DNA from: JANQGG01 sp964642175
GTDB lineage: Bacteria; Bacteroidota; Chlorobiia; Chlorobiales; Chloroherpetonaceae
Direction: 5' to 3'
DNA: 64,000 bases
NCBI GenBank assembly: GCA_964642175.1
Contig: CAZXOK010000003.1
Location: forward strand, 62,001-126,000
Shown here: one piece after another, positions 16,943-24,884 of the stretch
Layout of the letters: every line of letters begins with the position of its first letter
Position numbering within the stretch: position 1 is the first letter of the stretch
Translations under genes and position numbers: made by a program
Notes under the pieces: generated by a model
The model's input: the letters and a program-made list of their open reading frames with translations, nothing else
The model's database searches: none
What the model was told of the DNA's origin: nothing

Positions 16943-19111
16943 TTAATTAAATGAAACATGAATGATTGAATAAAAGCGACGACCGGGGCTTAGCGTAGAA
17001 AAATCCTCTGTATCGGTATAATCAAACAGGTTATCCACGCCCATGACTAAATTGAAATTCTTATACATGAATAGGGTTGAAGTCAAGCGCCAGTTCCAAT
17101 AGGGTTTATAGGTTTCCCGCTCAATTTCACCGTCCTCATTTTCTGATTCGTAAAGTTTTCCACCGCTATATTTTCCCTGTAACGCCAGAATGAGATCGAA
17201 ATTATCATTTAATTGCTTACCGTATTCCAGACGCAAACGAGCAGAATGGGTAATGATGCCTGAAATCTGAAGCCCGGTGTTTAAATCTTCGGAATTCACA
17301 AAGCTGTAGCCGCCGATAAATGTCAATCGGTTCATAAGCTCTTTTTTCAATAGCATATCGAAACCAACCAAACGAGCATCGGCCACATTTTGGTATTGCT
17401 CGGTATCTATTCCTTCATTTGAACTTGTTACTGTAGTGATCATATTATTGAGTCGGTTCAGATAAACCGATCCTGAGAGATTCATTGAAGAGGAGATGTA
17501 CTCCAGCGATGTGTTGAAATAGTGGGAAGATTCGGGCTTTAAACTTTCATCGCCTTTGATAAAAAACATGCCGAAATGATCCCAATCCATGTATTGCTCT
17601 TTAAGGGTTGGGGTGCGGTATCCATTGCTATAACCCACGCGAATATTTAACGGTAAAGCCTGATACAAGAGTGAGAGACTTGGAGAGATATGCGTTCCGA
17701 AATTTGAATGATTATTTACATGGAGCGCCGCAGATGTCGTAAGAGAAGCCAGGAGTTTATATTCGTTGTAAATAAATCCGATTAAGGATGTGGTGGTTTG
17801 TTTTTCGTTCTTGATCCTGTCGGAGTTCAACTTTTCAGATAGATATTCAAATCCAACTTTTAGGGAATAGTCTGGAGACAGTTTACTGGTAGAAATAATT
17901 TTACCGCTGTTAAATCGGTGTAATGCTGAAAGCGCTTCTTCATCATTTAACTTTTCCATGACATCATACTGCTCATACTGATCCGTATTCCAGCTTATCC
18001 AAAACTGTTGATTTGGAGTGAGGTAATAGTTGGAATTTGCGTTTAAAGTGAAACTATAATTTTTCGGATGCCAGGGAAGCGTAGAGCCCTCATCAAACCG
18101 TTCATGGATGTAGTAATTACCCTTGAGGTTTAATTCCAGTTGATCAGACGGTCTGAAACTAAAAGAAGGCGTGAAACTATAATCTTCAAACTTTTCCTGG
18201 GTTTGCGAGGTTGTGCTTTCGGGTGTAAGATCATATCCATCAGACTTTTTCATATCTGCACTAAAACTGGCGCTAAACTTTTCTTGTTTTGTAGCTACAT
18301 AGCCATTTAAAATTTGCTCTTGATAATCTGACAATCGATAAAATCCCGAAGCTTCCAAACCATGCTGAGGCTTTTTAGTTACAATGTTGATAACGCCACC
18401 AATGGCATTTGAGCCGTAAATAGCCGAAGCCGCGCCTTTTGTGATTTCAATGCGCTCGATTTGAGATACATTTAAACGGTTAAAATCAATATTATCACGA
18501 TTTTCTTGAGCTATCCGCTCTCCATCAATCAATATCAGGGAATATTTTGTGCCAAGACCTTGCATTTGAATATTTGAGCCATGGGAATCTTCAGAAAATT
18601 CAATGCCCGGAATATTAATTTCCAATGCATCCTGAACGGTAATGGCGCCGGTGGTTTGTAAAACCCTTCCGCTGATGACTTCTGTAAGTTGAGGTGTGTT
18701 TTTTAACATGTTTTCACCCAGAGATGCAGTGACCACAATGGCATCCATATCAAAAGTGGCTTCTTGCAGCGCAAATTTTATCTCTTTGGTCTCTTTTTCC
18801 AAAGAAGTAAGCTCGAAACTTTTTTGGGTGGTTTTATATCCGATGTACGAGACCCTAACTGCGTATTTACCGGGTTTTAAATCTTTTAGCGTGAAACTGC
18901 CGTATTTATCGGTTAGCGTTCCACGGGTTGTGCCAACTAATGAAATGGTTGCGCCAATAAGCGGTTCTCCTGAATCATTTGAGACGACCTTTCCTACAAC
19001 ACTTACCGTATTTACTAAACCTTTTGAATTATTGGTCGTGTTGGCCGGCAACTCAGCGATGCCTAAAAATCCAAGAAGAATCAAGGCAAAGGCTTTTTTA
19101 AAAAACATCAT
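16943..19111 (-). CDS. TonB-dependent outer-membrane receptor, probably heme (HmuR-like)
   Basis: A 722-residue receptor. It has a signal peptide, then a carboxypeptidase-regulatory-like beta-sandwich (residues about 38-115, VVGKVVSNDSGEPLIGATISL ... GKYAVRVSYIGY). The plug domain follows (VQDALEINIPGIEFSED, LILIDGERIAQENRDNIDFNRLN, ERIEITKGAASAIYGSNAIGGVINIVTKKP) and then a beta-barrel ending in the aromatic C-terminus HVSFN. Pairing with HmuY on one transcript supports heme as ligand. The gene start lies beside an operator-like site at 19165, shared with the divergent chelatase gene, so iron control is likely. It could also import cobalamin or siderophores; the HmuY partner argues against that. 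Confidence 0.9.
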   Translation of the reverse strand: MMFFKKAFALILLGFLGIAELPANTTNNSKGLVNTVSVVGKVVSNDSGEPLIGATISLVGTTRGTLTDKYGSFTLKDLKPGKYAVRVSYIGYKTTQKSFELTSLEKETKEIKFALQEATFDMDAIVVTASLGENMLKNTPQLTEVISGRVLQTTGAITVQDALEINIPGIEFSEDSHGSNIQMQGLGTKYSLILIDGERIAQENRDNIDFNRLNVSQIERIEITKGAASAIYGSNAIGGVINIVTKKPQHGLEASGFYRLSDYQEQILNGYVATKQEKFSASFSADMKKSDGYDLTPESTTSQTQEKFEDYSFTPSFSFRPSDQLELNLKGNYYIHERFDEGSTLPWHPKNYSFTLNANSNYYLTPNQQFWISWNTDQYEQYDVMEKLNDEEALSALHRFNSGKIISTSKLSPDYSLKVGFEYLSEKLNSDRIKNEKQTTTSLIGFIYNEYKLLASLTTSAALHVNNHSNFGTHISPSLSLLYQALPLNIRVGYSNGYRTPTLKEQYMDWDHFGMFFIKGDESLKPESSHYFNTSLEYISSSMNLSGSVYLNRLNNMITTVTSSNEGIDTEQYQNVADARLVGFDMLLKKELMNRLTFIGGYSFVNSEDLNTGLQISGIITHSARLRLEYGKQLNDNFDLILALQGKYSGGKLYESENEDGEIERETYKPYWNWRLTSTLFMYKNFNLVMGVDNLFDYTDTEDFSTLSPGRRFYSIIHVSFN

Positions 19112-19164
19112 GATTGTGTCTTTTTTAGTGAAAACATTGCACTGAATATAAAAATTAATTATAA

Positions 19165-19179
19165 TAAGACAAAATCTAA
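19165..19179. promoter_or_regulatory. Candidate DtxR-type operator in the divergent receptor/chelatase promoter
   Basis: TAAGACAAAATCTAA shares 13 of 15 bases with the site at 26109 and its right half AATCTAA with the perfect palindrome at 22372. It lies 54 bases upstream of the receptor start and 96 upstream of the chelatase start. The left half is degenerate, so the call depends on the other two sites. Confidence 0.5.
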
Positions 19180-19274
19180 ATAAGTGTATATTTTTTTTTA
19201 TCTTTGTTCTATGTTTAGTCTGTATGGCTATTCATTAGCAGAGTAATTTTTGGAAAGTTAAAAGGAGGTAAGCT

Positions 19275-20222
19275 ATGAAAAACCTTTATTCACAAAGTTT
19301 TATGGCACTGTGTTTATTATTTCTGGTTCATGTTTTTTGGGGCTGCGGACAACCAAAATACATAAAACAACACGTGAATGATGATAATAAAATTGGTTTA
19401 TTACTTGTCAACCACGGCTCACATTCTAAAACCTGGCGGCAGGCTTTGATAGATTTAGAGGCCAGTGTGAAGGATTCTATATTAGAAAAAGGAGATATTA
19501 AAGGCATAAAAACAGCGTTTATGGAGTATAACGAGCCTTCCATAGCCACTCGTCTGAAAGAATTTGATGCCGAAGGTTATACCGACATTGTTATTGTGCC
19601 GATATTTTTGACCGTCAGCCCGCATAGTTTTGATGATATTCCAACCATCATTGGGCAGAAAGAAGATCCGCAGTCGATGGAAATGCTCAAGCTGGAAAAA
19701 ATTGAGCGTTATACCCCAAAAGCTAAAACCCATTTAGCCCCACTTTTAGATTTTACCGACATCATTAAGAAAAACGTGCTTAGAAGAACAGAGGCGCTTT
19801 CGCAAAATCCTGAAAAAGAAGGCCTGGTATTAATTGCCTATGGCGATGAAACTTATACCAAAGAGTGGTCGGCTTTAATGGACACGCTGGGACACCATGT
19901 AAAATCAAATGTTGGTATTGACGATTACACTTACGGATGGTGCGGTCATATAGCACGCTACAGGTTGGACTCAACGGCTTTGGCTGTAAATGAGGTACTT
20001 AAAGCTAAAGACAAAGCCTTAGTGATCCCGATCTTGGTGGCTCATGATGAAAATTTCCAGATTCGCATTATAGGTGGTGGTATCTCAAAAATAAAAGATC
20101 ATAAAGAAAGGGTCATCTATAAACCCGATGCTATTTTACCGGACAAAAATGTGGAAGCTTGGGTAATTGATATATCAAGCGAAATGGCGCGCAATATTAA
20201 AAACCCGGAAGTGAAAAGTTAA
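19275..20222 (+). CDS. Lipoprotein CbiX-type chelatase (two CbiX halves)
   Basis: A 315-residue member of the sirohydrochlorin/cobalto-chelatase CbiX superfamily that is exported: the N-terminus is a lipoprotein signal ending FWGC (Cys24). The first CbiX half has NHGSH (residues 46-50), AFMEYNEPSI and PIFLTVSPHSFDDIP with the metal-site His117. The second half starts LIAYGDE, with Tyr in place of the His. Outside the cytoplasm it cannot serve ordinary cobalamin or siroheme synthesis, so removal of iron from heme, or heme binding, is the more likely job. The start has AAAGGAGG just upstream. A PepSY-like gene follows two bases later, and the HmuY receptor operon is divergent. Confidence 0.82.
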   Translation: MKNLYSQSFMALCLLFLVHVFWGCGQPKYIKQHVNDDNKIGLLLVNHGSHSKTWRQALIDLEASVKDSILEKGDIKGIKTAFMEYNEPSIATRLKEFDAEGYTDIVIVPIFLTVSPHSFDDIPTIIGQKEDPQSMEMLKLEKIERYTPKAKTHLAPLLDFTDIIKKNVLRRTEALSQNPEKEGLVLIAYGDETYTKEWSALMDTLGHHVKSNVGIDDYTYGWCGHIARYRLDSTALAVNEVLKAKDKALVIPILVAHDENFQIRIIGGGISKIKDHKERVIYKPDAILPDKNVEAWVIDISSEMARNIKNPEVKS

Positions 20223-20224
20223 GT

Positions 20225-20788
20225 ATGGATAAACGGCAATTAAGAAAATGGAATACCGTGATCCATCGCGATTTCGGGTACTTTCTTTCGGGGTTAATTA
20301 TTATGTACAGCCTTTCAGGCATTGCATTAAATCATATAGATGATTGGAACCCTGATTTTATTATTACCAAAAAGGATGTTACCCTGGAGCGGAGCTATCA
20401 GAAATCGGAAATCACCGATGAGTTGGTAAAACAATTCTCAAATTTGGTGGATGAAGACAGTTACAAGATTTACGATTTTCCCACCGACGATCAACTGAAA
20501 ATTTACTTCGAGAAATCTTCGCTCCATTTGAATTTAAAAGAAGCAACCGGCAGGTATGAAAAGCTTTCGCGCCGCCATGTGTTTTATGAAACAAACCTTT
20601 TGCACCGAAACAGCATCGAGGGATGGAAATGGGCCTCGGATGTCCTGGGCGCCATGCTCATTATCATTAGTCTGACGGGTTTGTTTATTCTTCAAGGCCG
20701 GCAAGGGCTTTCGGGGCGTGGCAAGTGGTTGTTACTTACCGGGTTTGTGCCGCCAATAATTGCATTTCTGGTGCATTATACGTCGTGA
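20225..20788 (+). CDS. Small PepSY-associated transmembrane protein
   Basis: A 187-residue membrane protein with a first helix at about residues 16-38 (GYFLSGLIIMYSLSGIALNH), a soluble extracytoplasmic part of about 100 residues and two C-terminal helices. His14 and His37 flank the first helix and His184 ends the last, positions suited to binding heme, as in cytochrome-like PepSY membrane reductases. It is much shorter than the 350-500-residue siderophore reductases of the same superfamily. The gene begins two bases after the chelatase stop and is almost certainly co-transcribed. A role in passing electrons to heme or ferric iron is inferred. Confidence 0.75.
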   Translation: MDKRQLRKWNTVIHRDFGYFLSGLIIMYSLSGIALNHIDDWNPDFIITKKDVTLERSYQKSEITDELVKQFSNLVDEDSYKIYDFPTDDQLKIYFEKSSLHLNLKEATGRYEKLSRRHVFYETNLLHRNSIEGWKWASDVLGAMLIIISLTGLFILQGRQGLSGRGKWLLLTGFVPPIIAFLVHYTS

Positions 20789-20844
20789 TTCAAATTCTGT
20801 GCCGCGATTTTTCATAAGCTGATTTTTAACCAAAAACCAAACCT

Positions 20845-22206
20845 ATGCATGTGAAGATTTTTGCAAAAAACATGATGATTGTAACCATGCTTTTAATTAC
20901 CGGCATGTCGGAGTTAAACGCGCAATCATCTGTTCCAACCCAAAACGCTAAACAAGAAAGCATTGCAATAGGATTTTTAAATTATCTCTCGCAACAGGAT
21001 TATTCTTCTGCGGTAGGTGTTTTTAATCACACCATGCTTGAGGCTTTTCCGGAAGAGAAATTAAAAGCCACTTGGGAATCCATTCTTCAAGGTTATGGTG
21101 GGTTTCAGAAAATTCAGGGCAGAAAGCATATGAGCGTTCATAACTTTGATGTCATAATTGTAGAATGTGTGTTTGAAAAAGCCTGGCTTGCAGCTAAAAT
21201 CAGCTTCGACCATGAAAATAAAATTGCGGGATTGTTTTTTACGCCTATCGCCCAAAAGATCACATATTCCCCTCCGAATTATGTAAGGCGCGATGCGTTT
21301 TTTGAAAAAGAAATCACCATAAAAAACGGAAAAATTGAGCTACCCGGTACAATTAGCATACCTAAAGGTGAAGGTACGTTTCCGGCGGTTGTGTTGGTTC
21401 ATGGATCTGGCCCGCGCGATAGAAATGAAACCATCGGGGCCAATCAACCTTTTAAAGACCTCGCCTGGGGGCTTGCTGGTAAAGGCATTGCCGTGCTTCG
21501 GTATGTTAAACGAACCAAAGAATATTCAAGAAAATCTCCTCATCCTGAACATGCCATTGATGTTGAACAAGAAACCGTTTCGGATGCAGCGGCAGCTTGC
21601 AGGATTCTAAGAGATTATCAAGACATAGATACCACAAAAATTATTGTTTTAGGGCACAGTTTAGGTGGAATGCTGATTCCAAAAATCGCAGCAAAGGCGC
21701 CAGACGCAACAGGTTTCATTTTAATGGCCGCCAATGCCAGACCATTGGAAGACCTGATTTTGGAACAGCATCGTTATATCTTTGAATTGGACAACAATAT
21801 TTCTGATGTTGAACAAGCTCGATTGGACGATCTTCAATTGAAAATTGCAAGGGTAAAACAAAAGCCCATCGATATGAATTTGAAACCCGAAGAATTGCCG
21901 CTTAATATACCTGCCTCTTATTGGACGAGTTTGCAGAACTACGATCAGGTGTTAGAAATACAAAAACTTGAGAAACCTGTATTGCTTTTACATGGCGAGC
22001 GGGATTTCCAGGTAACCATGCGCGATTTTGCCATCTGGAAACAATCGCTTTCAGGCAAGCCAAACGTGAAGATTAAGTTACTGCCTAAACTGAATCATTT
22101 GATGATAAGCGGGGAGTCAAAAAGCACAGTTGAAGAGTACGGCCAAGAGGGGCATGTACATACATCTGTAATTGATGCCATTCATACCTGGATGAATGAA
22201 CGCTAA
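20845..22206 (+). CDS. Exported alpha/beta hydrolase with N-terminal DUF3887-like domain
   Basis: A 453-residue protein. It has a signal peptide (cleavage near SELNAQ), a DUF3887-like domain of about 110 residues (SIAIGFLNYLSQQDYSSAVGVFNHTMLEAF), then an alpha/beta hydrolase. The oxyanion region is VLVHGSGPRDRNET, the nucleophile elbow is GHSLGG, the acid is in LLHGERDFQV and the histidine in LNHLM. Such proteins are periplasmic esterases or peptidases with unknown substrates. It lies between the heme-chelatase pair and the iron regulator on the same strand but has a 56-base gap with no clear promoter, so membership in the iron regulon is uncertain. Confidence 0.82.
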   Translation: MHVKIFAKNMMIVTMLLITGMSELNAQSSVPTQNAKQESIAIGFLNYLSQQDYSSAVGVFNHTMLEAFPEEKLKATWESILQGYGGFQKIQGRKHMSVHNFDVIIVECVFEKAWLAAKISFDHENKIAGLFFTPIAQKITYSPPNYVRRDAFFEKEITIKNGKIELPGTISIPKGEGTFPAVVLVHGSGPRDRNETIGANQPFKDLAWGLAGKGIAVLRYVKRTKEYSRKSPHPEHAIDVEQETVSDAAAACRILRDYQDIDTTKIIVLGHSLGGMLIPKIAAKAPDATGFILMAANARPLEDLILEQHRYIFELDNNISDVEQARLDDLQLKIARVKQKPIDMNLKPEELPLNIPASYWTSLQNYDQVLEIQKLEKPVLLLHGERDFQVTMRDFAIWKQSLSGKPNVKIKLLPKLNHLMISGESKSTVEEYGQEGHVHTSVIDAIHTWMNER

Positions 22207-22371
22207 AAATTAGCAGGTGCAAAACACATCTGATGAAACCCGGTAAAACCTAAATAAATAATAATTAATCAACATATAATTAATATAGTTAGGTTATTTA
22301 GAGATGTGTCGTAATTTATTAATACAGGGAAAATATTTATATAATTTTGAATTACTGTTTTGTTTTATGTA
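22207..22371. other. AT-rich intergenic region ahead of the iron regulator
   Basis: No gene is seen. It holds the half-sites AACCTAA (22248-22254) and TTAGGTT (22289-22295), which resemble DtxR half-operators and face each other 34 bases apart, followed by a very AT-rich stretch that leads into the palindrome at 22372. Confidence 0.4.
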
Positions 22372-22386
22372 TTAGATTAAATCTAA
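22372..22386. promoter_or_regulatory. Perfect DtxR-type operator palindrome
   Basis: TTAGATTAAATCTAA is a perfect 7+1+7 palindrome centred at 22379. Its halves resemble the TTAGGTTA half-site of corynebacterial DtxR. It lies 42 bases upstream of the DtxR-family start codon, a position suited to autoregulation. The following ATAAATAAA also follows the site at 26109. Confidence 0.72.
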
Positions 22387-22428
22387 ATAAATAAAAGCAA
22401 TATAAATCAGGTACTTTAAATTGAATCA

Positions 22429-23097
22429 ATGAACTCGCTCTCTGAAACGACTGAAATGTACATTTTAAGCATTTATCGCTTAACTGAGTACACAAAAATC
22501 GCTACGATAAGCGAGATTGCAGGTGAAATGAATTTAAGTCTCTCCAGTGTTTCAGAGCGTGTTAAACGCCTTACAGAGAGTGGATATGTTGAGCATGAAT
22601 GGCGCGAAGGTGTCTCTTTAAGTGAAAAGGGTCATGACCTGGCGCTTAAAATGCTAAGGAAAAGGCGCTTGATAGAGCTTTTTTTAGTTAAGCTAGCCGG
22701 TTATAACATCGATGAGGTTGATGAAGAGGCATGCAGGTTAGAACATGTGATTTCTGATCGTTTAGCTGACGCTTTGGATAAGTTATTACACTTTCCAAAA
22801 TACGATCCTCACGGGCATCCAATACCCAATACTGAAGGAATTCTGACAGAAAACCAGTCTAAACCGCTTTCAGAAGCAAAGGTTGGGGAGAAACTCGTTG
22901 TAAGTCTGATCTATACTTCCGATATCGAACAAGTTAAATACATACAAAAAGTCGGGTTAAAACCCGAACGGAAATGTGAAGTGCTTAATATTGAGCCCTA
23001 TAATGGTCCAATACAATTAAAAATCGGTCAAAAAAAACAATTAATATCAAAAGACATTGCTGAATGTGTTGGTGTTGTATCTAGCCAGGAAAAGTGA
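22429..23097 (+). CDS. DtxR-family iron-dependent repressor with FeoA-like C-terminal domain
   Basis: A 222-residue regulator. It has an N-terminal winged helix (residues 5-65, with ISEIAGEMNLSLSSVSERVKRL as recognition region), a dimerisation/metal domain (66-140) and a FeoA/SH3-like C-terminal domain (about 150-218). The primary metal site of DtxR is kept at the same numbering: Met10, Cys102, Glu105, His106. This is the iron-type pattern rather than the Asp8/Glu99 pattern of manganese MntR. In the ancillary site only Glu83 is kept; positions 79 and 98 are Arg and Asp. It sits in the middle of the heme/iron genes and has a perfect operator just upstream. Confidence 0.92.
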   Translation: MNSLSETTEMYILSIYRLTEYTKIATISEIAGEMNLSLSSVSERVKRLTESGYVEHEWREGVSLSEKGHDLALKMLRKRRLIELFLVKLAGYNIDEVDEEACRLEHVISDRLADALDKLLHFPKYDPHGHPIPNTEGILTENQSKPLSEAKVGEKLVVSLIYTSDIEQVKYIQKVGLKPERKCEVLNIEPYNGPIQLKIGQKKQLISKDIAECVGVVSSQEK

Positions 23098-23126
23098 TTT
23101 AGCAAAAGTTACGAGGAGATGAACAC

Positions 23127-23720
23127 ATGCCAAAAACCAGAAAATTTAGAATATGGAAACAACGTTTGAATCTGATCTGTAAAAAGCAAGCTGAGTTTGA
23201 GCGTTGGATGTTTGATCAATCATCACGTGTTTTGTTTGGAAAGAAATCCGGTGAGTTGATCAAGATCCAGGAAGGGATGATGGATCTATCACTGGAGCAA
23301 TGCACTACATTTACCCATGTTCTTTGTGAGCAGTGGGGTGTAGATGTTAAAATTCTTCATTGCAGCAGCGACACCTGTAAGTTGATTCTATATAATAAAA
23401 CCCTGCTCAATAACAGGCTCATTAAAGCCTCTAAAAAGAATCTTCATGAAAAACTGGGCTATCCCAGAAAGATCAATGCAAGCAGGTTTTTAGATGAGCT
23501 TAGTAAAAGATGGATTTCAACTGATAAAATTCCACATGAAATAGGGTTGGCTTTAGGATATCCTTTAAAAGATGTTTGGGGTTACATGGGATTAACAAAA
23601 GAAGCCTGCAGTGGTTGTTGTGGATGGCAGGTATTCGGTGATCCTCGCCCATCATTGGACCTTCATCGCCAATTCGAACAAGCCCGTCGGCAAGCAAAGT
23701 TTTTACTCCACGCCGCTTAA
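23127..23720 (+). CDS. DUF3793 family protein
   Basis: A 197-residue soluble protein. Its C-terminal part carries the family pattern HEIGLALGYPLKDVWGYMG, then CSGCCGWQVFGDP, and the middle has KLGYPRKINASRFLDELSKRW. DUF3793 has no assigned biochemistry; it is found mostly in anaerobes, often near flavodoxins and iron genes. Here the cysteine cluster CSGCC could bind metal. It begins 29 bases after the iron regulator, with GAGGAG upstream of its ATG, and probably shares its transcript, ending at a strong terminator. The family call is good; the iron link is inferred from position. Confidence 0.8.
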   Translation: MPKTRKFRIWKQRLNLICKKQAEFERWMFDQSSRVLFGKKSGELIKIQEGMMDLSLEQCTTFTHVLCEQWGVDVKILHCSSDTCKLILYNKTLLNNRLIKASKKNLHEKLGYPRKINASRFLDELSKRWISTDKIPHEIGLALGYPLKDVWGYMGLTKEACSGCCGWQVFGDPRPSLDLHRQFEQARRQAKFLLHAA

Positions 23721-23723
23721 AGT

Positions 23724-23753
23724 AACAAAGGGAAGCAGATGCTTCCCTTTGTT
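23724..23753. terminator. Bidirectional terminator between DUF3793 and ferredoxin genes
   Basis: AACAAAGGGAAGC (23724-23736) and GCTTCCCTTTGTT (23741-23753) form a perfect 13-base stem with loop AGAT between convergent genes. Confidence 0.9.
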
Positions 23754-23762
23754 TATTCAGTT

Positions 23763-23957
23763 TTATACTTTTTTAATTGCATCTACAGGACATTGTGGTA
23801 TGCAACGCACAGCCGACATGTTTTGGCAATCGTTGCAAAGACCGGCATCGATGACATAAGTTTTGTCTGATTTGTGAGCGCTAATAGCATTGCGAGGGCA
23901 AGCTGGACGGCAACCGTCGCATACAACACAAACGTTAGGATCAATCTTATAAGCCAT
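23763..23957 (-). CDS. 2[4Fe-4S] ferredoxin
   Basis: A 64-residue electron carrier. The first cluster motif is CVVCDGCRPACP and the second is CNDCQNMSAVRCIPQCP, whose spacing has an insertion between the second and third cysteines, as in some clostridial-type and Alvin-like ferredoxins. Likely partners in the window are the flavodoxin upstream on the same strand and the NifJ oxidoreductase further on. The start ATG at 23957 has GGAAATT about eight bases upstream. It may end the transcript that starts at the operator at 26109, or be separate, since a terminator lies between it and the flavodoxin gene. Confidence 0.93.
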   Translation of the reverse strand: MAYKIDPNVCVVCDGCRPACPRNAISAHKSDKTYVIDAGLCNDCQNMSAVRCIPQCPVDAIKKV

Positions 23958-24293
23958 TATAATTTCCTTTCTGGTTTGTTAAAAATAATTCTTCAGTATA
24001 AAGGCACTTCGAATTTTTTACTTAACACATCACAAATATAGTCTCGAAAGTAAAGTTCGTCAATACAGAATTTTTCAATTCGGGTAGGCGAAGTCGGAAA
24101 GCTTGATGGGATAAAATCAGGCCGGCTTAATTGGCTGTTTTTTTCTCAAGCCGACCTGATACAAGTGGAAGGAGAATACAATAAAGAACAAACGATAAAA
24201 CTATGAACCAAAGAACAAGGAGAAATAATCAATCAAAGAACACTATGGAGAAACATTCAAGAAAAAGTCTTAACTACTTCAAGACTTTTTAAA
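23958..24293. other. Intergenic region between ferredoxin and flavodoxin
   Basis: No gene is seen in these 336 bases apart from the terminator hairpin at 24116-24160. The ferredoxin promoter probably lies at 23965-24080, which is AT-rich. Confidence 0.5.
24116..24160 (-). terminator. Terminator downstream of the flavodoxin gene
   Basis: ATCAGGCCGGCTT (24116-24128) and AAGCCGACCTGAT (24148-24160) form a 13-base stem with one wobble pair. On the minus strand the hairpin is followed by TTTTAT. It lies about 135 bases past the flavodoxin stop. Confidence 0.75.
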
Positions 24294-24818
24294 TTAGTCC
24301 TGCTGTTGCATTTCAGGTACGATTTCATTGAGCTGTGATACCCAAACCTGAACACGCTCTGGTGTTTCATCGTCCTGGTTATCCTGGTCGATGGCAAGGC
24401 CAACAAATTTGCCATCGACAATGGCTTTCGACTCTTCAAAGTCGTAACCATCAGTTGGCCAGTGTCCAACAACTGTTGCACCACGTGGAACGATTTCATC
24501 ATACAGCATACCCATGGCATCCAGGAAGTAACTGCTATAAGTTTCCTGATCGCCTAAGCCGAATAAAGCCACTGTTTTTCCGGAAAAATCCATATTAGAA
24601 AGATTTGGAAAAAATTCTTCCCAATCGCTTTGCAAATCACCAACACCCCAGGTTGGTATGCCGAAAATCAAATAATCGTACTGAAGAATATCATCGGGAC
24701 CGCATTGTGAGATATCATAGACATCAACAAGATCATCACCGATAGATTCTGCAATCATTCCGGCTACGGTTTCTGTGTTACCCGTATCGGAACCCCAAAA
24801 AAGACCAATTTTTTTCAT
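24294..24818 (-). CDS. Flavodoxin
   Basis: A 174-residue long-chain-type flavodoxin, an FMN electron carrier that substitutes for ferredoxin under iron limitation. The phosphate-binding loop is GSDTGNTETVA (residues about 9-19), the FMN-stacking region is PTWGVGDLQSDWEEFFP, and the third loop is GLGDQETYSSYFLDAMG. The C-terminal part has a long acidic stretch (QDNQDDETPER). It shares a strand with the methyltransferase and the Cys-rich small protein upstream, so it may be driven from the iron operator at 26109. This fits classical flavodoxin control by iron. Confidence 0.95.
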   Translation of the reverse strand: MKKIGLFWGSDTGNTETVAGMIAESIGDDLVDVYDISQCGPDDILQYDYLIFGIPTWGVGDLQSDWEEFFPNLSNMDFSGKTVALFGLGDQETYSSYFLDAMGMLYDEIVPRGATVVGHWPTDGYDFEESKAIVDGKFVGLAIDQDNQDDETPERVQVWVSQLNEIVPEMQQQD

Positions 24819-24884
24819 GATAGTTAATATTTTAATTGTGAGAGTTAAATTAATGATCGTTAGAACTGTGATACATACTTCGTT

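Noticed and set aside
22248..22295. AACCTAA and TTAGGTT as a fourth DtxR operator
   Set aside because: They are half-sites 34 bases apart, too far for one dimer site. They were recorded in the intergenic entry only.
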